A program made the translations under genes and the position numbers. From Ziziphus jujuba (lineage: Eukaryota; Streptophyta; Magnoliopsida; Rosales; Rhamnaceae), in contig NC_083390.1 of the NCBI RefSeq assembly GCF_031755915.1, forward strand, positions 17,019,001 to 17,083,000: a stretch of DNA of 64,000 nucleotides, written 5' to 3'. This document shows positions 10,970 to 22,527 of this stretch, one piece after another (the first letter of the stretch is position 1; each line of letters begins with the position of its first letter). The notes below the pieces were generated by a model, which saw only the letters and a program-made list of their open reading frames with translations, searched no databases and was not told the DNA's origin.

Positions 10970-11465
10970 GTTACAAGCTTGCTTAAAGGCCAGAATACCT
11001 ACATAGAGAATGCAATACCTATCTGGAGGCTAATACACATGCCTAAAGGCAAATACACTTGCCTAAAGTTTGCAATACCTATTCGAACGTTAAGATACAT
11101 GCCTGAAGGTTAAAGTACCTGTTCGAAAGCTGCAATACTTGATCGAAGGCTAATACATCTGCTTAAAGATTGCAATACCTACCTGAAAGCTAAAGTACTT
11201 GCTTGAAGGTTGGCACTCGTATTTGAAAACTGCGATATCGAAGGCTGAAGTACCTGCTTACAGGCTAGTACTCCTACCCAAAGGCTAAGATATTGAAGGT
11301 TAGTACTCCTGTAGAAAGCTGCGATACTTGCCCGAAGGCTAAAGTACTTGCTCGAAGACTGAAGTATCTGCACAAAGGCTGCAATACCTACCCAAAGGCT
11401 TAAGTACCTGTCCGAAGGCTGCAATACCCGCCTGAAGGCTATGATACTTGCTCGAAGCCTGGCCA
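10970..11465. repeat. Minisatellite, about 20 units of 22-23 bp
   Basis: Units approximate TACCTGCCCGAAGGCTGCAA with many substitutions. The minus-strand open frame of 95 codons over the array is a repeat by-product. Confidence 0.85.
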
Positions 11466-11649
11466 AAATTTTTATTATCAGTTTTGTATGAGCTTTCCTA
11501 CTTTCCTTTTACTGTACAATGTTACATAGGAACCACCAAATCCATTAAGTCATCAATTTGAACAAATACAACAATCATGCAATTGAAAACAACAATAATA
11601 ATCATAATCATAATTAGATAAAATAGAACTAAAAATGATAAATACATTA

Positions 11650-11990
11650 TATAAACTATACATTTGCACCAAAGATACACCCGATGGACCATATGATATA
11701 CTAATGCATGGTTCCATGATATCAGTTGTCTAGAGGTATTCTACTACCAATACAATCAGAGATGGTTGCCTATAATGGTCATCCAATCTAATGCCTCATA
11801 GGTAGAAAAAATACGATACTAAGCCATTCATGAGCGAAACCGAGTCATTCCCCTGGTATGGTGTGGTATCTGACACATAATATAACATAATATATATATA
11901 TATATATGTCGAAAGGATACTTGATGTACCATATGATATTCCAATGCTGTCAAGTGATATTTGGCATCTTAAGCACTACTTGACAGAAGA
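11650..11990. repeat. Internal LTR duplication, copy 2
   Basis: Second copy of the block at 10370-10720, offset by about 1.27 kb. It suggests slippage or unequal exchange inside the LTR. Confidence 0.75.
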
Positions 11991-12570
11991 AAAAGAAGAA
12001 ATGAATATGCACACCCATTAGCACCCTAATGGTGCCAATGATAAATAATCTGTCATCCTACAACCAAGCGGGGATAGTTAATGCGAATGCTAAATAACCT
12101 GCCTATTCTCGCTCGCTTTAGCACTTATGAGAATGGTTAAACTTGCTGTCCTTCGAGTGTTAAAAGGGTGGCTAATACTATCACTATGTATTACCTATCT
12201 ACTCTCACTCACCTTGGCTCACAAAGGATGACTAAACATAACCTATGCAATGAATTAATCACATGCTCATCGAAAATACGAGTACTATGTGGTGCATCTA
12301 TAGACCAACTAGCCACATATAAATTTATACAATTATGAAAATGTCGACCCATCATAATTACATTTGAAAACCGTAATTAAATGTTTTAAATAATAAATAA
12401 ATAAATAATTTTTGGAACACAAAATATAATTTTAAGGAAATGTACTACGTTAACATTAACATCTTTTTAATATTTAATATTTTTACAACTTCTTTTAGAT
12501 CAATATAAATAAATAAATAAATAAATAAATAACAAATAGCCTTACAAATCATATACATGTATTTATTTAT

Positions 12571-12572
<2 letters not shown>

Positions 12573-12622
<50 letters not shown>

Positions 12623-12625
12623 GAA
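12573..12625. repeat. CA then TA microsatellite
   Basis: A pure CA run directly followed by a TA run. Confidence 0.95.
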
Positions 12626-14004
12626 CATATTTGAATAATATATTCACTTTATCAACACTAGAATTTATGATAAACAATTCTACATTTCAAACATAGCTTA
12701 TAATCAAAATTTCAAATTCTAAAGCCTTTAAAAGGAATCATATAAACAAATTTCTTTTTAATTCTACAACCAACCTAATTAAATAATTTAACATTTAATT
12801 ATACCCAAATCACCTTAGGAAGAAAATGAAACCTTTTCCAATCTAAACGCATAAAGCAATTTATCTTATGCATAACAATTATACCAATACAAATATATGA
12901 AAATATATTTATACATATAACCGAATACTTGGATAAGCTTAAATATGAGTAATCCAATAATCTAAAGATCACAAAACCATAGAGTGGCACTTAAAATAAA
13001 TCAATAAATCAAACAAGTTTAATTAAACATAAGCATCCAAACCCCCTTTAGACCTTCATAAGATACCCAATTAATAATAATTTGTTAAACAACGTAACTA
13101 ATTCAAATTTGATATTTAACAAATATATATATATATATATATTTATTTATTTATTTTACTCGAAAAATTTTTTTTAGAAAATATGCCACTCATAGCATTG
13201 ACATTTGATCATCTTTACTTTGTTGAAAGGTCCAATATAAGTCATGTCGAGTGCCTAACATACACCAAGAATATATTTTAGATATCACATATGTTTCCTC
13301 AAGGGTGCTAGAATGCACTAAGTATTTTGGAATTCACTTTCATTATGTTGGGTTTCCAAAATTGGATTCCAAGTGAGTCCAATTATACAATGACCTTTAT
13401 TGGTTTATTGCCCGAAAATTTGAGGTTTTTATATTCATGCTCAATTTTATGAAATTGAATATTTCATTATTCCCTATTAGTCACTATGAACCTATATGCA
13501 AAAATTTTCCTAGGAGAAACTCCCAACATAAACCAATTTTAATAGTAATTTCAAAGTTAGCTAAAAAAGGGTAAAATCTTAAGTACTTAACCAAAATTAC
13601 CAAATAATATACCAAATGAAAGCTTATAAGACAAGGACTTGGGATACTTAGCTTAAATAAGACAAACTCACCATCTGTTGTTGAAAAATGAAAAAAAAAA
13701 TTTTTGACCAAACTTCAAACCATAGGATCTCTCAAATGACTGAGAATTTGAAAAAATAGAGACCATATTCTGGATCGGAGAATTGAAACTAATGGGAAAG
13801 GACAAGTCGTGTGGTTGGAGATTGCTGTAAAATTGGTAAATTAAGCAATGCCGATCACCGGCATCCAAACGCCAATCCCAGCATGTTTGTTTACCAAATG
13901 GCTAGAAATTTGGCCACTGGAGTCACCTTAATGTGGGCTTCCATAACGACTGATGCGTTGGCACCCCAGGGCTAGAACACGGCCAATTATGGCCCGTCCT
14001 AGAG

Positions 14005-14037
<33 letters not shown>

Positions 14038-14701
14038 TCTTCTTTGTGCATGGGGGAGGGAAGAGAAAGAGAAAAAGAAAGAAAAAGAAAAAGAAAACAA
14101 AAATGAAAATTAAGATGACATGTGGCCATCCTAGGTCGTGACTTGTGGGACCTACCAATAAGTGACATATGGCACTCATCAATGATCCCTTTAAATATAC
14201 CTTTACTAGTTTTTGAATAAAAACTACCTAATAAAGTTAGTTATATAAAAATAAACACAATTTTATAGATTCATAACTTTTAACTATAGATTCAAATTAA
14301 GTGGTACCCTAGTCTATAGACTCTTATTGACGAGTACTATATGATGGCGTCAAAGCCATAAATTACAAATGTAAAAAGTCAACTTTGGCTCTACTTGATT
14401 AGTTTCAACCATACCTTAAATTGGCCATAACTTTTTGATCTGAACTCCAATTTTGGTGTGATACGAGTCTATGAACTTGGGTCGGTGCTTACTTTGCCAT
14501 GGTGCTTTTGTTAAAGGAAAATTTCATTTGCGACAAAACATCAATTGCGGGGCTCATTTGGTCAATCCAGATCAATTCCGATTAAGCTTGATCAAAAGTT
14601 CAAATTAGAAGGGCTTTCTCAGGTGGGGGTATTACACCATGATGTATAATTTCACCATAAGTATATTAAAATTTGGAAACATTTAAGATATGTATATACA
14701 G

Positions 14702-14904
14702 TTTTTTTTTTCCTAGGCTTTGGAGCCCATGCTATAATGGACTCCAATAAGAAATCAAGTGGTTTTTTGTTTGAATCTTCCCATATTATTACTCATAAAT
14801 TATATTTTTCTTATTATTTAACAAAACTTCGTATAAAATATTAGAAAAAAAGACCTTGTTGGAACCCATTATATCATGGGCTCTAGAGCTTAGGTGAAAA
14901 AATC
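14702..14904. mobile_element. MITE with about 45-bp terminal inverted repeats
   Basis: The left end reads CCTAGGCTTTGGAGCCCATG and continues CTATAATGG. The reverse complement of the right end reads CCTAAGCTCTAGAGCCCATG and continues ATATAATGG. The arms enclose about 100 bp of AT-rich sequence, and the element is about 200 bp. No coding capacity. Confidence 0.7.
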
Positions 14905-15116
14905 ATATATAATCTTAAGTCCTCAAGGTTTCCATAAAAAATTAAAAACATGTATCATCAATGTAAAATGCCTAAAAAATATATTTGACAAAAATTTCCA
15001 GTCACAGCACGAATGATGTACACTCCTACTCAGCTATAGTGTCGTCTTCAAACTCAATAAGTTTCTAATATATAAATAATATTATTTAAGCTTTTAAACA
15101 TTTATCTAAAGATGAT

Positions 15117-16173
15117 TGGTGTGTGCCAAAAATCCTAATATTAGTACTACCATTTAAAGGGAAATTGGATGCCAAATGGTCCAATTAGATTGTACCCTGT
15201 TAGACTTTGTATTTGAAATTGAGGTTCTTGAACTTTAAGTCAATTTTATGAAATTGAACATTTTACTAACTCCTAATAACCTCTAGGAACACATTACCAA
15301 TAATAATTTAATCTTGGATTGTCCAATTTCAATCCAATTTTATGTTGCATTTATATAATTAAACCCATGTTGGATTATCACTTAAAACTCAATTATAATA
15401 GGCAAATCATATCTCAATGGAAATTTCATGAGATGCGTTACATAATTGTATGTTTTTGCCATTGGTAGTTGGAATCTTAATTGAAAGTTTTAGCCAAACT
15501 TGCAGTCGATAGATATCTTGAATGGTGAGAAATTGAGGAAAAAGTATATTTGAACTCAAGGATCCAAAATAGGAGGGAAGGATTTATGGCATGGCCTAAA
15601 ACCCACCAATTTTTTATGATCGAAGCAAGACAACACTTGTCGAAATATCAGCCAATCCTGGCATGTATGGTGGTTTTCCAATAAAACATTTAAGGGGGAG
15701 GCTTGTTTTTAGTGGGTTTCTTAGTATTGGGATGCTTTTGAGAGATAAGGTTGGATCTAGGTCAATTTGTTAGCTTGCATAGTGATGGTAAGTGGGTGCT
15801 AAATTATTGAAGGTGGGGTTTTGACTTGGGCAATGGTTGGGTTCTTTAGGGATTTTAGGGACAAAGTGGGTGTTTTAGAATTTATTAATCCCACGACACA
15901 GATCCCTATGTATTTATATACACCTAGGTCAATCAAAGATAAAAATTGGTACTAGTTTTAGACATTGATAAAATATTGATGCATAAAACTTCATATACCC
16001 ATAAATTCTAAACTATGACTCTAAATTAAACACGTCATCAGTTTATGGATCTATGTAATGGTATAATGGTTAAAACCAAAGCTCAATCATACAAAAAGTC
16101 AACATCAGGATCCATATGTGTTCCAATTGGTCAAACTTGCATAACTGGGTACTATTTAGTACTAACTGTTACA
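15117..16173 (-). mobile_element. 3' LTR of the decayed chromovirus-like element
   Basis: Minus-strand start TGTAACAG at 16173 and end near TGGCACACA at about 15117. It aligns with 25762-26690 (shared GAAATTGAAC, ACATTACCAA, TCAATTTCAATCCAATTT). Confidence 0.55.
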
Positions 16174-16215
16174 ATCTACCCTCTTAAAGAAATTTTGTTT
16201 ATGAAATTTGTTCCT
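16174..16215 (-). other. End of Ty3 pol and polypurine tract
   Basis: The minus strand reads AAATTTCATAAACAAAATTT, then CTTTAAGAGGGTAGAT, directly before the LTR start TGTAACAG. In Del/Tekay-type elements the polyprotein ends in a similar acidic-FFKGG tail followed by a G-rich purine tract. Confidence 0.5.
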
Positions 16216-16619
16216 TAGTATTAGGATAAGTGAGGATACTGAGTCCACATCTAGTCCTTGTGTTCCAAGTTACCCTCTCTACTAGATGATTTCTTTAATA
16301 GATCTTTACCATGGGAATGGTCTTGGCGTGAAGCTCATACTCTTTCCTATCCAGAATCTATACTAATTGTTCCCTATATGTTAGTTTGTCTTTGAGCTTA
16401 ATCATTAGTGGCTCTAATATATGTCACATGTCTGATATTTTCTTGTGAAGTATTGGTAAATGAAAAATGTCATAAACTTGAGAAAGCATATCTGACAAAG
16501 CTAGTTTTTAAGCTACTGGATCTACCTTTTAAATTACCTCATGTGATACAATGCAAAGAGGACTTTGCTTCCGTATTTTTTTTCTACTTTGTGTGTAACA
16601 CCCCGTCTTGAGGTACACC

Positions 16620-16690
16620 GAAATTTTCTCAAATTTGACCAAGGGTGACCGTTGACCGTTGACCGAATAGGTCAAAAGTTGACTTTCTTT
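16620..16690 (+). promoter_or_regulatory. W-box (TTGAC) cluster at the LTR start
   Basis: Within 70 bp there are several TTGACC/TTGACT motifs on the plus strand (TTTGACC, GTTGACCGTTGACCG, GTTGACTTT) and a GGTCAA on the other strand. TTGAC(C/T) is the core bound by plant WRKY factors. The cluster recurs at the equivalent place in 59040-59100 and 60610-60665. Function is inference. Confidence 0.4.
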
Positions 16691-16999
16691 TTGTTCTGCT
16701 TGGAATTCTAGGTTGACTGAGGTACCGTTACGAAGTACACGTTAGCACGTTGAAAACGGAGCTACGGTTTGAAAGTTATGAGCAAAACAAGTTGAGGTCC
16801 AAACTGTCCAAGGGGTGCCAGAGTTGACTTTTTATTCATGCAAGGTTGAGTTTTGACTCATGGATGGTTGTGAAGTGCTCGTCGATACGAGTCCGTAGAC
16901 TAGCGGCACGTCCGATTTGGACATGTGGTTTGGAAGTTATGGACCTGTAGAGTTTTTCAAACACCGTATTATTTTAATATTATTTTTGAACGTGTAACG

Positions 17000-17350
17000 A
17001 TGTGCCACGTGTGACTTAATAAATGTGACCATATGTCACCATGGTGAGATGCCACATGTCAACCATGTATAATATCATGTTATTTTATTATTATTTTATA
17101 TAATATTGTTTTTATTATTATTTAATTATTTAATTATTTTTATTTTATTTTATTTTCCTTTTTCTTTTTCTTTTTCTTTTTCTTTTGCTTTTTCTTTTCT
17201 TTTTCCCCACGTGGGAAAACACCTTTCTCTTTTCTTTTCCTTTCCTTCCCTTCTTCTTCCCAGAGCCCGACAGAGACAAAAAAAAAAAAAAAAACACAGA
17301 CTTCTCTCTCTCTCTCTCCTTTGACTCTCTCTCCCTCGCTCTCTTTGACC
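17000..17350 (+). promoter_or_regulatory. G-box pair and CTTTTT/CT tracts in the LTR
   Basis: Contains CCACGTGTGAC near 17002, CCCACGTGGG near 17206, a CTTTTT-type tract (17155-17205) and a CT repeat (17296-17345). The palindromic CCCACGTGGG is kept in the distant copy at about 58497. G-boxes bind plant bZIP/bHLH factors and CT tracts are common near plant transcription starts. Activity is not shown. Confidence 0.35.
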
Positions 17351-18497
17351 GGCCTTTTGGCCGGATTTCAGTCGCCGGAAAGCCACACGCGCCGACCACC
17401 AATGAAGCCCAGCTCGCCGCGACCTCAGCCTCCAATTCTCCCGGCCAGTCGCCGCCTGACGCGCCCAGATCGGGCCGGTGAAGTCGGCGGCGGCCGGTTA
17501 CGTTTTTCTGGCGATTCCCACTGTTTCCGACCAACCCAGCCCGACCCATACCTCTATTCCACCATTTTCAACGCCTCTGAGTCCATTTCCGGGGTTAGAT
17601 TGCCCAAAATCCCCACCGTTTGAGAGATCCCTCAAGTTTAAATCCGGCCGAAGCTTTCCGGTCAAATTCCGGCCACCTCCGGCGGAATTGGGGTCGATGG
17701 AGACCGGATTTGTAATCCCCGTTGCTCAAGCTTCGATTCGGTATATTATTCGACTATTTTGGATAACGTTTGTGTTTGACCCCCCGGGTACCGGGTATTA
17801 TTACCCGATTAAAATATTAATTTATTTGACTATGTGTGAATTGTGTTCTAGGAGCACGGGTGAGTCGTGGAATTGATCCCATAGTGGATCATGGTTTAAT
17901 TGTGTGCTCCAGGTGAGTGACCCACCTTCAAATTAATTTCGGGAATTAAAATTGTGATTATTATGTGTGATTTGAATATTTGGAATTTAAATTCTATGTG
18001 CCAAATATTCAATTAATTTATTGTGGAATTATTGGTGAATTTATTTTGATTAAAGAAAATATGCATTATATAAATTTATGCCATGTGAAAATTATTTTAT
18101 GGTCTTGAGAATTTTGAAATTCTTGTGGTTTTAATATTAAATCGGGCATGATTTGATTTTCAAATATTTCAAGGAAAATATTTGTTTATGTTGGTGACTC
18201 CAATTTTTATAAAGTATGCCCATGGAATATTGTGATTTAATTATTATATTTCGAGAATTATTTATGCTATTGGAAAAATTAGAATATTTAAATTGGCGGA
18301 TTTGGGAGTTGGTGGATTTGAAAATCATGGAATTTATGATGTTGATTATAAAGAAATTGTGGAGAATTTTCGGGTTCAATTGGATGGAATAAACCCGTTA
18401 TGTTTATGGAAAATTTGAGATTTTGATATATAAATTAAATATGTGGATTTTATGATTTTAGATGCACCGTGCACGTACTGGTGTTCTGTTTATATGT

Positions 18498-19631
18498 TGA
18501 TGTGATTCCGCCCGAGTCCGCTCAATCGATAACCCGCTGGGGTGCTGACTCGACACGGATGAAGACTAGGCCAATCACAAGAGATCAAATTAAGAGATTT
18601 AAGGAAAACCTGGGAGTATTTATATAGGGGGTAATCAATCTCAATAGAGCTTGTCCATACTTGAAGATACAAAGCCTATTCTAAGCATCCAAGTGGTGGA
18701 AGCCGATACGGACCCGGGTGACGGTTTTGGTACATTTTTGGAGTTCGGGAAGCATGAAATGGTTCAAATGCTTTATGGGTTCAATGCATATGCCTAAGAG
18801 GTCATGGAATCAAGTTAAAGCAGCCTCAAATGCAATCAAAAAGGGCTTGTATGGACAGCATCAACAATTTGGCCGAATTTGCTGTATTGCTTGTTGGCTT
18901 TACTGTATTTTACTGTATTAGCCTTTTCTTATTTTTCCAAGCATGGGCAACGTGTGGGACTTCATATTCAGCTTATTTGGCATCCTAAAAAGCATCTAGA
19001 AGCTGATTTGGAGCTCAAAGAGGTCAAAGATTAATCAAAGTCAACTTGATCAAAAGGCTAGCATTTTTAGTTTCCTAATTTGTTTTTACTTTTTGTTTTA
19101 GGAAACTACCATTACTTTTTAGTTTTTATTTATTTTTTTCTAGAAGAATAAGTTTAGGAAAGTTATTATTTTGTTATTTTCATTGTAAATTAATTAATTC
19201 GTAATTCAAAATAAAGGAATTAATTAATCCAAATTAGATTAGGAAAGGAGTGAGAATTTCGGCCACCATAGGAAACTACTTTGTATGGCCGGTTTTCCCT
19301 TTGTTTTTAGGGTTTTATTTTGTGGCTTTGTAGCATATTTAAAGGCTTATTTTTCAATAAGAATACAACTTTGATTTGATTGAGAAAATACTTGTGAGAT
19401 TAATTATGTCTTTGTTCTTTGAAAACACCTAAAACACCATTAGAGAATTGGTTGTTTTAGCTTGACTTATCAATAGGTTTTCCATCCCCTATTGTGGCGT
19501 CTACATTATACCAAGGTTTCTAACCACAGGTTGGTTAGGGGTTGAGGTCAATTCCATTAGAACTTGAATTTAATTAGGATCCGGGCTAATATAATACGGG
19601 TTTAGGAGCAGGTCGTCCTAGGTTCGTATCA
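18498..19631 (+). mobile_element. Solo LTR (TGATGTGATTCC ... TTCGTATCA) with perfect TSD TATGT
   Basis: The 1134-bp segment begins TGATGTGATTCCGCC and ends GGTTCGTATCA. It is flanked by TATGT at 18493-18497 and 19632-19636. Its right half matches the LTR at 61464-62485 (AGGTCGTCCTAGGTTCGTA, ATTAGCCCGG region), which belongs to the Ty3 element at the right edge. A TATA-like ATTTATATAGG lies near 18620. It inserted into the LTR 16594-20619 close to a GGTGTTCTG motif. Confidence 0.8.
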
Positions 19632-21892
19632 TATGTGATATGGTTAGTGTGCACACAAATGTGATTAGCGCACAGGTGGGTGTGAGTAGCGCGTAGGTGA
19701 TTTTATGAGATTGTCCTGTGGTTGCCATCGGATGAGGGTAGGCCACCCCTCCATGGCCGGGACACCAATTAGCAGCGGCGCGGTGGGATGCCACGCGACC
19801 GTATGCCAGTTTCTTTCTATAACCTCCTGTCTGGCGGTATCTTGGGACGCTGGGTACTGTTGGTGCCACTGGTATATAGTGGGTGCATCAAGTGATTTTC
19901 AGAACTGTGATTTTAAAATAAATATTTTGAAACTGTATTGGAATTAAAAATATAATTATTACCGTTTCTGGTATTTATTTGATGTCTTGGTTGTCGGGGA
20001 ATTCGAACAAAGGGTTTTGTGAAAAGGTTTTAAAAGGGGAACTTTTCCAACTGAGAGAATTGTAATGGTTTTGAGAGAAATTATTATTTCCAAGTAATTA
20101 TTATTTATCTACGTTATTACCGTGATATTATATTGTATAGTAGATAGGGTCACTCACTGAGATGATTAGCATCTCATATTTTCAAATTCTGTTCCTCTAG
20201 GTACCAGGTTGTCGGTGTTCATCCGGAACGGACTTGATCTTCATCGCTGTCTTAGTTCGTGAAGTACCCCATTCTTCTTTTATTGCAGTTGTAATATTTC
20301 TTTCACTCTTGTTGTATTCTATACTTAGTAGTACTTCATGAAGCTCTGTATACTGTATGGGACACTTATGTATTTATTTATGCACTGGGTTGCTGCTGTT
20401 ATTATTTGATGTGGTGTAAATTTGTGGAATCAATTTGTAGTATTGTGGGAGGAATAAGGGGATGTTTTTAGAAGTGTGTTTTCAGTGCAGGTAATTTTTG
20501 GTTAGTCCTACCCTTAGGGGAGGTGCTGCCGGATTTTTCGTTGGAAGGGTCGGTGGTATTTCCCTGGGATCAGGGCTTGTCTAGGGTTCCGGGGAAGGAA
20601 TTCTGGACGGATCCTGACATGGTGCCTAGTTCATCCATTAGTTTTTGCCAAAACCTCAAAGTGAGCCATAGATCAATGTCAAAAGGCAATCGATATCAGC
20701 AATCTATGCAAGTTTACTATGTGATTTACTAAAAGCCCTGCTAACTTTTGAGTACATAATCTCTAATGAATAGGCAAGAAGTGTACAAACTTCTTGAATC
20801 AATCGACTATCACCTAAATATCATCATGCCTCTGGATTATGGGATGAATCCATGGTGATGTGTTTCCATTTCCTTTCAAGTGTATGTATATGTTGTAGAA
20901 GTCTAGAAAGTTTTTGTCTCTAAGCTTCGTTGACAATTCAAGCATTTGGATATATATATTGAACAACTTCCTTTTCCATTTTTATATGCAAATCATGTTT
21001 CTTCAAAGTGTTATACATTTGGTACTACTATGATGCATAACATAGGAAGAGTTGTGTGGCTTTTTCAAAATTTCTCTTTTTAACTATCCATCTGCAACAA
21101 CCTAGAGCCTAGTACTAATCACCAAGGCTCTTTCACTTCTAATGGAGAAGTCTGTCTTTATACCTTGGTTAACTTCACTTTTAATTTTCATCTATTGGGG
21201 GTTCCTCAAACTAAGCCTCATGATCAATAAGTATTGGCCATACCCAAAAGTTAGCCAAAAGGGCTCCTAGAGAATAAGTTCCAAGTCATGAGTTGGATGG
21301 TTTAACTTATACGTCTTCTACGACCTTAGAGCATTAGCAACTATCTTATCATGTTGCATTAACTCAAAACCAAAAATTTGATGGGAAAGCATCACTATAT
21401 ACTATAAACCTATGATTGTCTTCATGTAAGGTTAGAAAAAAGTTAAAGTTGGCCTTTTTTTCAATTCTTGGAAGCTCTACTCATACCTATCATCCATTTC
21501 AAATTTGACCTCTTTTTCTGGTCAAACAATGAAGCAACCCTGCAATTTTAGAAAACCCTTTTATGAACTAACAATAATATCTCCTTAAATCCCTAAGAAC
21601 TCCACACTTCAATCTCAATAAAGGATTGATCCTCATTTAACATTGCTTTTATTTTTAAGGATCCAATAAATAGCATCGTTAAAAACTACATGTCGAAGAA
21701 ATAGTACTTGATCCAATCAGAACCAACACTTGCTAAACTTGGCACACAACTAGTGTTATCTTAGGGGTGGCAACACCCAATTTAGATGCATTGCATGTTT
21801 TAATCTATCTCTTTAGTACTATAAAATGTTATCTACGCATGCAATTATAAATTAGTTTAATAACGGATAAATAAATCGATTCATTAGGTTCA

Positions 21893-22210
21893 TTAAAATA
21901 TAGGGGCACTGATGAGTCTAAAAGACTTGATCAAAAACTCAAAATGCTTGTATATGGTCTTGAATGTTGTCTTGGGAATGTCTAATTCCCTAATCCTGAG
22001 CTGATTATACCCTAACCATAGGTAAACCTTGGAGAGCACTTTAGTACCTTGGAAAAGATCAATTGAACAGGTCATCAATTTGAGGTAAAAGGTATTTATT
22101 ATATGATAGTTAATTTGCTTAATTGTTTATGATGTATACATAAACTCTAGTGTTATCCTTTTCTTTCTTAAATAGTAACAGTGCTCCCAAGGTGAGACAC
22201 CCAATCGCAT
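21893..22210 (-). pseudogene. Ty3 reverse transcriptase fragment
   Basis: The minus-strand translation contains VLSKVYLWLGYNQLRIRE and LDIPKTTFKTIYKHFEF, recognisable Ty3/gypsy RT motifs (canonical K-I-D-L-R-S-G-Y-H-Q-L). The preceding frame at 22080-22110 gives NKYLLPQIDDLFN and further upstream an SPWGAPVLF-like trace. Frames are broken and the catalytic YVDD region is not intact. Confidence 0.8.
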
Positions 22211-22527
22211 GAACCTCATGTTTACCAAATCATGCAATTAAGTTCTAAACTTTTTCACAATTCCCTTGGGGCATTTTGTAAAGTGACAAGGAAATAGGAG
22301 CGTTGTCCTAGGAACTAGATCAATTGCAAACTCCAATCCCTTTCTAAATGTATCTAGAAGTTCATCAGAAAATACATTCAAAAAATCTTTTTACAACTTG
22401 TACATCCTCTAGCCATATTTTATTAACTTGAATATCAACAATGTAAGCTTTAATACAGCTCTTATGAAATAATCATCTTATAGTAATGGCAGAGATCAAA
22501 CATAAGGGAATTGCTTGAAAATGTACA

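Larger units (their letters stand above)
9308..14636 (-). mobile_element. Giant LTR of a Ty3-type family (TGTAATACC ... CTTGACA), minus strand
   Basis: On the minus strand it begins TGTAATACCCCCACC at 14636 and ends GGTCTTGACA at 9308, the same ends as the LTRs at 16594-20619 and 55854-59129. Shared landmarks in order are TTGAC-rich leader sequence, GTGGCCAT/TGTGGGACC boxes, a GAAAAAGAAA tract, a GA microsatellite, AGGTGGGTCAC-region equivalents, and repeated GATGCACCATATGATA-like blocks. No gag-pol lies inside, so it is LTR only. At over 5 kb it is inflated by minisatellites, TAA repeats and an internal duplication of about 350 bp. It interrupts the homology between relic B and gene A, so it inserted into the end of B's intron. 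Target duplications are not recognisable. Confidence 0.6.
16594..20619 (+). mobile_element. Solo-type LTR (TGTAACACC ... CCTGACA), plus strand, interrupted by another solo LTR
   Basis: It starts TGTAACACCCCGTC and ends GGATCCTGACA. Flanking pentamers are TTGTG (16589-16593) and TGGTG (20620-20624), a target duplication with one mismatch. Removing the solo LTR at 18498-19631 plus its duplicate leaves about 2.9 kb. The same landmarks occur in order in the minus-strand copy at 55854-59129: TTGAC-rich leader, CCACGTGTGAC, a CTTTTT tract, CCCACGTGGG, a CT repeat, a GC-rich CCGGCC segment, AGGTGAGTGACCCACC, GATGCACC, and GGTTGCCATCGGATGAGGG. No internal gag-pol is present. Open frames reaching 134 codons in the GC-rich and CT-rich part are not genes. 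Confidence 0.75.

Noticed and set aside
10970..11465. Possible CRISPR-like array or 95-codon gene
   Set aside because: The units are contiguous degenerate 22-bp repeats without spacers, in a plant LTR. The open frame merely follows the repeat period.
17145..17876. Overlapping open frames of 98-134 codons on both strands
   Set aside because: They lie in the CT/GA and GC-rich part of an LTR, are low in complexity, and have equivalents in the LTR copy at 58050-58560 that do not keep the same frames.
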